DNA of 64,000 bases, from contig OZ037765.1 of NCBI GenBank assembly GCA_964035545.1, positions 20,654,495-20,718,494 on the forward strand, in the 5' to 3' direction. Each line of letters starts with the position of its first letter. The first letter of the stretch is position 1. Of the stretch, positions 34,597 through 46,500 are shown one piece after another. Position numbers and translations under genes: made by a program. The notes under the pieces are model-generated. The model did no database searches and was not told the origin of the DNA. It saw only the letters and a program-made list of their open reading frames with translations. This stretch comes from Bugula neritina. Taxonomy: Eukaryota > Bryozoa > Gymnolaemata > Cheilostomatida > Bugulidae.

Positions 34597-37500
34597 GTAG
34601 TACTACATTTCCTCTTTATTGCAAAAATTTTCATCCAACACTGTAACTTCTTTAAAGTTTCGTAGCATTAGATTTGTAAAAGCAAAATGTTTTTCTAAAA
34701 CAGTTGGAAAGTCTAAAAGCAATTGATGGAGTTTTGATAATGTTGTGTGTTGAATTTGTAGCTTTCCAAGCTGTTAAAATGGATCAGCGTACTCGGAAAA
34801 AGAGAGAAACCTCTGATGCCGTTTCTGCTACCATTGAAGTGAAAATACTCAATGACTATTCTGTGTATGACTTCCATTACCAGGAGTCTGGAGGAGATGA
34901 AGAACTCGCACTAGCAGAAATATATTTGTACTTTTCTCACGTCATTAATCTGGTTGGTGTTCAAAGTCTGAAAATATGATTGCAATTTTAAATGTTGTAT
35001 GAAGGATTATTTTGGTAAAAATTGTTGCTAAATTTTTAAACTCTTCAATTAACAAATGTTGTCTTCTCAGGCATTGTCTGTGGGTTTGGGTCTGTAAAGT
35101 TTTTAACCAATATACAATGTAAAACATACGATATTATAGTGTGCTCTTCAAAAACTCTTGTTGCAATGAAATGGCATTATCAGTCGTTTGTCTTTCCTAT
35201 TGCCAAGTATTTCACAGAATTGGTGACTTGAAATTGAGAATCTGTAGGCAAACAAGCTTAAAAGAAAATTTATTATATTTTGTAGGTGAATGAGAGATAC
35301 AGCAACATAGATCATCCAAAATTAAAAATTCAAGTCTTATTAGTTGAAATTGAGCAACAAATGGTAAGCAATATTGCCCAATATACACAGTACTAATTAT
35401 GTTAATTTATTCATGTGTTTTCACAATCAATCATAATCTTTAAATAATTGAATGCACAATATGATTTTGTTTACATTGTTGAATTTGTTCCTTAGAGATT
35501 ATACTAAACAAATTTGTATTAGACTTAAATAGAAGCCAGTAACTATAGTTGCATAATATATACAAATATGTAAAAAATTTTCATAGCTTACCTTTTACTA
35601 CAGGCACTTAATAATATACTGGCCAACTATATCATGTGTGCAGTTTACATGCATACACTGTCAAAGATCTAATGACCAAAATCTTGTAGAATTTTGGCCA
35701 CAAACAAGTTTTGAATAACTATCTTGACATTTCTGTTAGTGTGCTGATGTACCATTAACTGCTAATGGTGTTTATGAAAGGGGGGGGGGGGTCTAAAAAG
35801 CTCATTATAATTATATATATATAAACAATAATTTTAACTCAAAATCTATTTGCTAAAGAAAATGTTTGAGAAAACTCTGCATACTCTTGGGGAAAATTTA
35901 ATATTCAAAACCTCATATTTTTGTCTTGTAGAATATGACATATGACAGTGTATTTTCGCCTAATTACAATGGTTACGGCTTAGACGGCAGTGGTGCGCTC
36001 TACAGTCTGGGCCTGGTTGCTTTTAATGACACCAGTCATTTTGATCATCTGATGGCATTCACCTAGTAAGTTGTTAGTTTGATTTTATGCAAGTAATTTA
36101 GGAGTACACCCCTGTTAGATAAAATTGATCAGTACTGAATTCACAGCAACGCTAATTACACAATAAAAACAATCAAGCATTTGAAAGGTGCAAACAATGC
36201 AATTGTTACAAGTTTGCTGTAATTACAGTATATTATAAATATTTTTATATGTAGGTAAAAAAGGTGTAAACAGTTGTTACAGCCGATTATTATTGTATTG
36301 ATGATTGCAGTGACAAACTTGTTGTGTACGACTCCTCAGACTCGCTTGGCACTACTTACTTAGCTGGGATTTGTCAACGGGAATTGGGATTGGCTGCATC
36401 GATTGTTCAGGCCAGGGAGTATGACTTGGAGAAGACAGCTATTGTTGCCGCTCGTGAACTGGGCCGCAAGTAAGATAATCTATAAATTTGTAATATACTC
36501 ATTAAACAGTATTATGGTGCTTAACAGTTATACACATGCTAATCATATGCACTATTCATCTTGTATTTTAGGCATGCAATCATTCGGTATTTTGTCATCT
36601 GCTTTTTGCTATGAGATGTGTAGGTAGATGCAGGAATGGAGAAATTGAAAAAAGCCTGTATTCTAGATTAGAAATGTAGCATATGAAGTTATGTTCTTGT
36701 GAGAATTTCAACTCGAGCCCCAAATTAAAAAATTAAAGAGCTTAGGCTATCTCAATTTCTCCACTACTGCTCCTAAATGGAAATGTGAACTGTGATGAGA
36801 TGTAAATCTCAATGAAGCAGGCATAATACTTTTCTAAACATTTTTAAAGGCTATCACATTTTGTAATAGAAGTAATAGAAAAGGTCTACAAATCTTATTG
36901 TACAATTTGTTTTTGTTTTAGTCTGGGTGCGAAGTATGATGAGAGTGACGAGTGTTCTGCTGATGCCGGGTATATTATGGCTCCATATTATTGGTTCCCT
37001 ACTGAGAATAGTTTCTATTTTTCATGCTGCAGCCAATACTATTTCTATCATACACTCACGTAAGTATAATATACAGTTGCTATGAAAAAAAAGGTCTGAT
37101 GAATTTTCACTCTTACTCACTTAAACTAATTATCTATGCCACTTATGTTGTCTTCAAATTAATATATGGAATTACACGCATTACAAAACAACTTTCCAAT
37201 TTTTAGTCAATTATGCATGTCTAAATGTAAAGGGTGAACTGATACAATGGTTGGCTGGCTACATGTAGTATATAACTGCCTAGCCATCCTGTTATGAGTC
37301 ACCAGAATGGTTGATGAGTAATCACATCTAAACTCGTACATTTGATTTGCTTTAAACCAGTAAACTAAGTTAAGTCATAAGTTACGTTTGTGCCTCTGAT
37401 GAAAAATTGCCAAGTTTTACTTAATTTCACACGTCCGACTACCCATTTATAGTTTTACTGAAAATTGTTGAAATCATATAAATGTGGAAGCTCACTTTCT

Positions 37501-40500
37501 AATGATGAAATCTGACTCGCCTAATCGCTATTTGATGCCCTTTAAAAATGTAGTGAATTAGTCAAGTTGACAGCATAATTGGCTACTGAGAAAACATAGG
37601 CCAATTTAATTATAAACATGAAGCTTTTTCTTGAATGGCCTAAACTTTATTCAACACTTTTTAAGTCCCTAAAGTCATAATTAAATACAGATGTCTACAA
37701 GGAGTTATTATTCCTTTTGAATCTTCTGAAATCTGCCGATTAAGTAACCACAGTACAAATTCGTTGAAATTTCAACTCAGACAAATTGTATTTCTGACTG
37801 AAAACCATTAGTTACTTTCACAATCAGTACTAAACTAAATGGCTTACATAAAAAAATTAGTTCTATTGGTTTATCTATGAAGGTGTAGCATACATAAATG
37901 TTATATGTTGTTGACTACTTGAGAAGGTAGAATCAATTTGTGTTCTTGAGCTCTTCAACATTATAACTCAGAGCTGTAAGTTTTAATATACTGTTTGAGA
38001 TAAATTTTTTTTACAGGGACGGCAGAAATTGCACCAACATAACTCTTTATGCAGATATAACAGATAACTACATAGATGAGTCTGCAGGGGAGGTGTATGA
38101 CCCAAACTCTCTGTGTGGAGTTGAATATGGCGGTCTACCGTGTCCACTATCCACTTATGCCAACTTTAGTCTAAATATCTGTGAAGAGCTACTATGTTTT
38201 GACACAAATGGTACATGCTTTCCCACGGGCATTATTCCACCTCAAGGTAGGTTAATGAAAATGTATCTAACTAACTGTGTATACTATATTATAAATTACG
38301 TATGCTTAAAAAGAATTACATGTATTATTGTATTTTTCAGGCACTATTTGTGGAGAAGATCAGCAATGCTTTGAACGGAAATGTCTTTATGCCAACCAAA
38401 CGAATATTCATAGTGGACCAACTAATTGCTCTTTTGAAGAGAGAGAGTGTGATTTTGGTGAATACAAATGCGATATTGGCAACCTAACGTAAGAAAATTA
38501 TTAAAAAATGAAATTTAAATTTGTACATGTGCATTTAATGAATATGAATGTGAAATTTGGGTTTTTTGTTAGTTTTTTTTTAATATTCAGTTTACTTTGC
38601 AATTAATTGTTATTTTATTTTGTTTTGCAGATACTCAAATTCAAGTTGCTATTCCCAGGATTATTGGTGTGATGGCCACGTGGACTGCACGGATGGTTCA
38701 GATGAATTCTACTGCCCGTGTCCAGCGTTCACATTCTCTTGTGTCACTGAGCCAACATTGTACAACCTTGACAATTGTCTCAATATCACACAAGTATGTG
38801 ATGGAAATTCTGATTGTGACAATAACTCAGACGAGGCTAATTGTACTAATAGTTGCTCCCACAGGTATGTTTATTACATATATTATCCATTTCCAAGTGC
38901 TGTTTTGTATATAAAGCTAACTTCCCTTTGATTGTAATCAAAGCTTAGAATACCTGGTACGTTTTAATATCTAATAACCGCTTAAAAAGATGTGTTCATG
39001 GAATATAATTTAATTAGGCACTTAATTATTTTAATGTTAGCTGTAACTACAAGTGCATTATAAGTTTAATGAATGTACTAATACTTAATTAAAATGGCTT
39101 AATATTACGAAACAATAAGCTTGCAAGTGGTAGTTTCTTAAGCATTAAAAATGCCTGATTTTGTTCAACAGACTGCTGGATCAATTTCAAAGGCCTTGTT
39201 TGCTTGTGAAAGTAATAATCAATACACCTTTTATGCAGCACAATATGTTAATTGCCTGCCAGACAATGCATGACGTATTACCTTGTGTGTATTCATAACT
39301 CTTACTAATTTGTTATGACAATCAGTACTCATCCTATACTTAACTTTACACCTAACATATAGCTGTGATGAATAACTCTAATATTTTGCTGTTTTATCTA
39401 CATATACTTTGACACTAATTGTGTTTGCTGCGTGCAGTTTGTTCTTCAACTTAATAAAATACCAAAATTCTGTACACTTGATAAAATATCATTGGATTAG
39501 TTGAAAAAAGTGTTTATGTGGGATTATAACATTCTTCAGATAATTTTAGTGGCCTGTTCTAAAATAATATATAAATTATATTGATTGTTATTATTGTCTT
39601 TTATGAACTTCATTGTTTTGTTCAACGCCTGTTCTGATATTTTTATGCAAATTTCAGGTGTGAAACTGGGCCAGTTACATACGACATGGGATATGGTTCA
39701 CCTAATTGCTATAGTAATTATTCAAGGTGTGATGGTTTTTTTGACTGCTTTGACCAAAGTGATGAGGCCAACTGCAGTAAGTAAAGCACGTAATACTTTT
39801 CATTTTTTTTTATAAAGTGTATATATGTTATGTGGATACAATTATATATAATGTAGTTGACATACAGCCTTTTAATGTCTATGATATATACAACTTTTTA
39901 ATATCACTGGAAAACTTGACCTTCACTAGATTTACTAGGATTTTAAAGTTTTTGAGTTCTAAAAACTTTATATTCTGTCAAGTAAACTGCATAGTTCCAA
40001 CTCTTTTGTAAATAAGTAAGATTGTATGCAGTTTTATTTTCTTGTTTTGAAAAACCATGATTTGATGACGGGTCATTCACCGTTAAGTTGCAGATACATG
40101 TCAAGATTTTCATTGGTACTGAGAGTGCTTGTCATCGGAAATTCCTGCAATGTCACTTAAAGTGTCACAGAAGCACTCTTAAACCTTGTTTTCTGGTGTC
40201 ATTGCTTATCACCATATTTTTTACTCGGCTAAATACTGTTCAGAGTTTATGAGAGCAATGAAAAATGAATTTCTACTATTTAAAAGAAAAAATTTTATAA
40301 GCATGTAATATTGATAGTCAGTACTTAATAAAAGTGTTGCTTAGACAAAATATAAAAATGAGGAATTGCTAAGTCAATAGCTAAATTTTTTAAGTCTAAT
40401 TTGAAAAAAAAAGCACTTGGTATATACATTCATTGTGCGTATGATAATATGGTATTTTCAGATTATCTTAATAATAAAAGTATGAATGTGAATTTTCTTG

Positions 40501-43500
40501 ATGTTTGTATGAACTTCGTTGTAGATTGCTCGGATTCTATTTCATGTTCATCTGTTAGTAATGCGTACGACATTCAAGTTGATGACGTATGTTTGCCCTA
40601 TTACATGTTGTGTGATGGTGATTTTGACTGCTTTAATGGCGAAGATGAATTAAATTGCACATGTGATGGGTAAGGTACTTCAAATTGTTGATTGGTAGAC
40701 ACTCTTTGTTTTTTCTATTTTATTAGTAAGTTTTGCCTGTACTAGTGGCTGTCATAAATTGCTAGTTTTATAAACTTTCTGTTTAACTGATGACTGGGTT
40801 AAAGAGGAAAAATTAGCCCCCCCTCTTTAATCATTAATGTTTTATTAAAGTGTGTAGTGACAGATAATTTGATGGTGGTTGTGTAACATGTTAGATGATT
40901 ATCATAACAATCCTATCTAGTAAAGAAGGTATAAGTTTGAGTGCATTTAATGTATAAATTTTAATAGTCCAAGTTCTTTGGCTTTTTTTGTTAGTTGTTG
41001 TGGAATGTGGATTAAAATTCTGATTATCACGTGACTTACTTTGCTGTATTCCTCATTTAAAACACAGGTTTTTTCCAAATCTCTCCATTAATGCACCTGC
41101 AAATAGTTTCTTTGCTCTTTTTAGTGCAGGGAGTAATTTGAGCTGCCATGTTTTTACCTGTTAGTATTTGCTGTGTGATTTTAGCTTTGAAGAATTCAAA
41201 TGTGGAAACAGCAGCAAATGCATTCAGCAGTACCAAGTGTGTGATAACAATTGGGATTGCCCATCATTCGAAGATGAATACATGTGTAACTGCAGTAATT
41301 TTGGGTCAGTTTATTATTATATTGCATTATGTTTAACTTATCGATTTGCTGATTATTGTTTTAAGTTTTATAAGACTCATTTATGCACATGTAGTAGCAA
41401 AGAACCCTGATAAATGGTACTTATTTATGATTGTTTAAAGGAATAATGTTTGCCTTAGAAAGCAGTCTCTATATGCTTGAATATTTTCAAAACCCTGAAT
41501 TTTATGAACCTGAAGTTGCAGCAGGTGATTGATTAAATTAACATTCCCGGATTGTATATCATGCATGGATTAGTGTTTATTATTTTAGCATTTACTTTTC
41601 TTTCAAGGTCAGGCTTCATGCGAATAGCATTTTAGCTGGACATAACACTTCATTATCAAAAGTGATTTGTGTATTCAAGCAATAAAACAAATATTTTCAT
41701 AGTATTAGAAATTGAATGCATCCTGCAAATCTGTTCAAGTTTCTGAGCAGAAACAAATGACATTCTTTGCCAGCAATCTAAGATGTTGTGTTTTTCTATG
41801 ACCTTAGTACGAAGAAAGCTATTGATAACATATTAGTTTGCACATTGTTAATTATTGCACTATTTACAGCATTATTGAATTTCATTGCTCTTGTGGAGTT
41901 ATGATTGAGTGTTTTGTGCATCTCTTTTTCAACATGTACCACCCAGTATACTGTAGCACAAGAAGCATTTTTAAAATTGTTTGCATTCAAGTTTTTATGC
42001 TTTTCTCAATTCCTAGGCTCATTTTGTGAAATTTTCTACAATTATTAATTTGTTGAAAAATTTCTGGCTGTTTCGTTTTAATGTATGAAATTGACATTCC
42101 CAAGCATCAAATAATTTATCATAGGCTTAATTTAATTTTTTTGCAGAATGAAAGTTTCGACTTTTTATTAGTTCATGGACTTGACTTATTATGTTTATTT
42201 TGTTGGTGAATGAACTATTTTTTTCTTTGTGGCTTAAAATGTTGAATGAGCAGTATTCCGTCACATGTTTATGCCCCATAGACTACCTCATCCTCTTGTT
42301 CATCACTATGTAATAATTGCAGGCAAGTAACCTGTCCCGGTGGCTATGGCTGTATATACCCTGAATATATTTGTGATGGCTACCCCATCTGTCCAGATGG
42401 GAGTGATGAGCAAGATTGCAATTGCTACTCCATGTACACCTGTCCACCAAACGTCACTCATTCCAGTTCTATTGACAATAATACTGCGGAATGTTTTGAG
42501 ATCTACCACCTTTGCGATGGTTGGTCAATCTGTTCTCAGGCTGACGAAGATAGTCTCTGCGACGAAGAATGTCCGGCTGACAGCTTTAGGCAAGTTTTGT
42601 GTTTTGATATTGTATCATTTAAAAAAAATTTGGTGGTCTAGAAATTAATGCAAATTTTCAAAACTATGTGTGAACATATTTTCAATATTCTTTGTATTTG
42701 GCTTGTAGTTTCTGACATTACTTTCTTAGTTCAATATTGGATAATCACTTGTAACTGGAGTCATAACTGTGCTAAATGTAATATTTTCCTCAATTATTTG
42801 ATGCCTCGACTTTTATTCGTGAACTTTAAAGGTCTGCTACCTAGAAACTGTATATAATTCAACAATTTAAAGTCTACTGAAAAAATTCTTGTAAAATATT
42901 TCTATTATATTGAATAGTTTCACTTTCTAACCTACTCTGTATCACACATGTTTTGTATTACTGTGCAGGTGTGTTAACAGCTCTTCTCTTTTCTTCAATG
43001 GAAATTTCTCTCAAAATCCACGTTGCCTGAACAGCTCTTATGTCTGTGATGGAAGTTATGACTGCCTTGATGGCAGTGATGAGGTGGATTGCCCCTGCAA
43101 GTTAGTCACAGAATTTATAGTTTATGCTTGTAGTATTACATTTTAGGTGGTTCATAAAACAAAGAAGGGTGTGCTGTGATCATTTCTGGCAGTTTATTTT
43201 TTTACAGAACTTCAACTGACATATTGCGAATAAATTGTTAATACAAGAATAAATTTTTTTGATAGAGATGCTGTTGCATGGTTTTTGCGAGATTCATGAA
43301 AGGGTTTCTGGGTGACACCCCAAGTTATTAAAAAATTGTACAATTTTATTTCTAACTCTTTTATAAATACAATAAACGTTATCGGCTCCAGCATCTCTAT
43401 TTGTCAAAAGCACTACCCAGTTTAGTCTAACTACTATCAATTCGCTATTGCAGCAGTGACTTGTAATGATTCATTTTAAAAAATTTGAATTATGTAGATT

Positions 43501-46500
43501 ATTTTGATCTAATTATATCTTAATATATATAACTTGCTACCTTCACTCAAACAGTTGTGAATGAAATGTTGATATACGAAATATTTCTGATAATTTAATT
43601 AATTAACAATTTATCAAATATGTATATTGCCATTGCCAAAACTAACCTAGTTACTAGTATTAGTTGTTTGAAATGAATAAGAAATTTTAAGTAATGCAAG
43701 TCCTTTGCAAAATGATGTCTACACTATGTCATGCTATTATATATACTTGTGTAGCATTGACTGGGGTGAAGTGAGCTGTAACAACACAGGCCAATGTATT
43801 CAAAACTACCAGCTGTGTGACTCAAATGATGACTGTGCTGACGGGGAGGACGAGGCAGAATGCCCGTGTCCATTTCAGTACGCTGACTGCCCTACTTACA
43901 ACTCCACATACAACAGATGTGTTCACTTTATCGATGTGTGTAGTGTTGATTATAACACCTGCATTGGTGGACCGGATGACGATATATGCAACAACTGTGA
44001 CGAGTATTTGTAAGTTTTCATAGAAATCCTATGAACTTTTAATGTTTTGTTGTTTGTTTAGTGGAATGAGCTGTTTTACCTATTTAGTGATCAGAAAGAT
44101 TAAAAATAAACGAAAGCAGCTGTCTTTTTGCTTGGTGATGTTACTTTTACTTAATGATATCGTTTGATTTTGATGTCCAGGGACTTTTTTATCTTGTAGC
44201 TGCAATGCAGGCAGAATCACCTCTCCCTTCTTGCCTTGCATATCAAATAGCTCTGTCTGTGATAATACCGTGGACTGTAGTGATTGGTCTGATGAACTAC
44301 ATTGCTCACTTAATGAAAGTAAGTTTGGGTGAAAATGGAGCACGTTTAATGCTACCTTTGTTTAATTCTGTCTTTCAATAATTATTTTATTACCACATCA
44401 GTTTAACAGTACATCTAACAGATATTTAGAGTTGTAGTTTACTGAAACTAACATCTGGTAACGTTGTTGTTGCAGTATTCTACTACAGTTTAATAGAATT
44501 GTTCAATCCTGTGATACGATATCTCTTTCAGCTTGTCCTCCTATGACTGCACTGAGGTGTGCTCCAAAGTACCATAACTCATACTCCATCGAATTTCTGT
44601 GTCTCAATAATCACTCAATTTGTGATGGTCACGAGGACTGTATCGGTGGAGAGGATGAGAGGAACTGTATCTGCCCGTAGATATCATTTTAGTTATTCTC
44701 CTTTCTTCTAAATGTCTGCATATTTCTCACCGTTTTTTAAAATTTTGGAATGAATTTTTTTGTTACTCTTTTTGCTTACTCATTGATAAGAAATCATGTT
44801 TTAAGACTAATGCATTTCTGTGTGATAACTATTCATGTATTACTTCAACTCGGTAATGCGATGGTGCTTCTGATTGCGCTGATAGCTCAGACGAGTTGAA
44901 CTGTTTTTGTAGTTCTAATCAATTTCACTGCATGAACACTACCACCTGCCTCTCATACAATATGCTCTGTAATGGATTCCCGGATTGCCCGTATGCAGAT
45001 GACGAGCTTGAAACGCTGTGCAATGAGACTTGCAACGCTACCACCTTCCAGTATGCACACGTTTTTGTTTGTTCCAAGTCTATTTTTCTAGCTCTGTGTA
45101 AATCTTAGTTCTGGTTACCTTGATAATTTGTATGCAATAATTGAAGCAATTTTTTTGGTATTCTGCATTTTGTTTGCAAATTAGGCATTTAGCCTAGGGC
45201 CACATGGTGCATATTTTCGCATGCGAAAATTAAAATCACAAGTAGCAAAGGTGTCCACCGTGCGCGTTGAGAAAACGTTCGCACTTGTCGCTCTGCATTT
45301 TCAACGCAAGTGCGAATCCTCTTTGTCGTGGTCATCTAATTGGCTGGTAGTTATTCAGCGAGCCCAATTTCTTTATTTTAGTGCTACGTTCCAGTAAATT
45401 GTGTTTTTTTGAAAGCGAGTGCGATTTAAAAATGAAAGCTTTATTTATCACGCATCACTGACGCTACAGTGGACACCTTTGCTACTTGTGATTTCAATTT
45501 TTGCATGCAAAAATACGCACCGTGTGGCCCTAGGCTTAATAATTTTGCCAGTACTTGCCAGTATTCTTTGTCAGTAGAATATGCACTGTTTGATGCCATT
45601 ATTATTCTGCCTTCCTTGTTAAACTTAGCCACACCATCAAGATAGCCACTGGTTCAGATATTATTACTGTTTTTATTATATGTTATTATTACACATGATA
45701 CTACTGAAATAGCCATTGGTCCAAATACTATCTCAACTCCTAAAACCACGCGTTGCTATGACTCAACCAAGCGCTGCTGTTTAGTTGAGAACTATAAAGA
45801 TTAAACTGTTGCATCAAAATGACTGTACTATTTTTAAGCTATGGCGTTGCTATAGCTAGTGAAGTAGTTAAACTAGCTTGATCATTTGCAAAATACTACT
45901 GAGTTGTAAGTGAAATTATTGCTGTATTGCCTTAACTCCTTGTTTATGCTAAATATTTTGTTTCACTTATAATTATGCAGTGCAGCTCGTATGCTTACCT
46001 GTATTAATAAATGTTGTGTTGATGTTACAGGTGTGAGACTGGGTTTAGCATTCATAGCAGATCTAAATGCATCAACTTAAGTTGGGTTTGTGATGGTATT
46101 GTAGACTGCCCTGATTTATCAGATGAGTTAGCATCTTGCCAGGGTTAGTATATCACCAGTATATATGATACACACTCCGTATATATGTTTATTGTATAGA
46201 TGGTAGTGAGTATTTGAAAAGATGCTTTCTAATGGCCAATAGCTAATGTTAAAATGACATGAGATTTTTTTGAGATATTGAGTAAAAAATGGGAGCGCTA
46301 TTAGCTTGAGTTTTACATTGAGCAAATAGATGTTTGGTATTGTCTCATACATCTGTAGTGGAATTGTATGACTCATTGTTATTTGTTAAAAGTAATTATA
46401 TATAACTCACTGTAACAAAACGATGTGATACTTAAAATTATCAATTTTGTTTCAAAATTAAATAAACCAATAGTCATGAATAAAGTCAATTAAGATGTGG

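Larger units (their letters stand above)
34762..37059 (+). other. Reprolysin (M12B, ADAMTS-like) domain with all three zinc histidines replaced
   Basis: Exons 34762-34952, 35286-35363, 35932-36065, 36311-36469, 36922-37059. A furin-type site RTRKKR (codons 34788-34805) is followed by [16 protein letters not shown], a typical start of the metalloprotease fold. The active-site helix reads [16 protein letters not shown] where active enzymes have HExxHxxGxxHD. The codons are CGT (36453-36455), CGC (36465-36467) and TAT (36935-36937), each one transition away from a His codon; the glutamate remains. The Met-turn region ([10 protein letters not shown] ... FSCCS) and cysteines are kept. The fold is therefore conserved while catalysis is very probably lost; a binding or scaffold role is inferred. 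Confidence 0.85.

Noticed and set aside
45441-45632. Minus-strand open frame overlapping the MITE
   Set aside because: Mostly MITE inverted-repeat sequence; no start or splice context.
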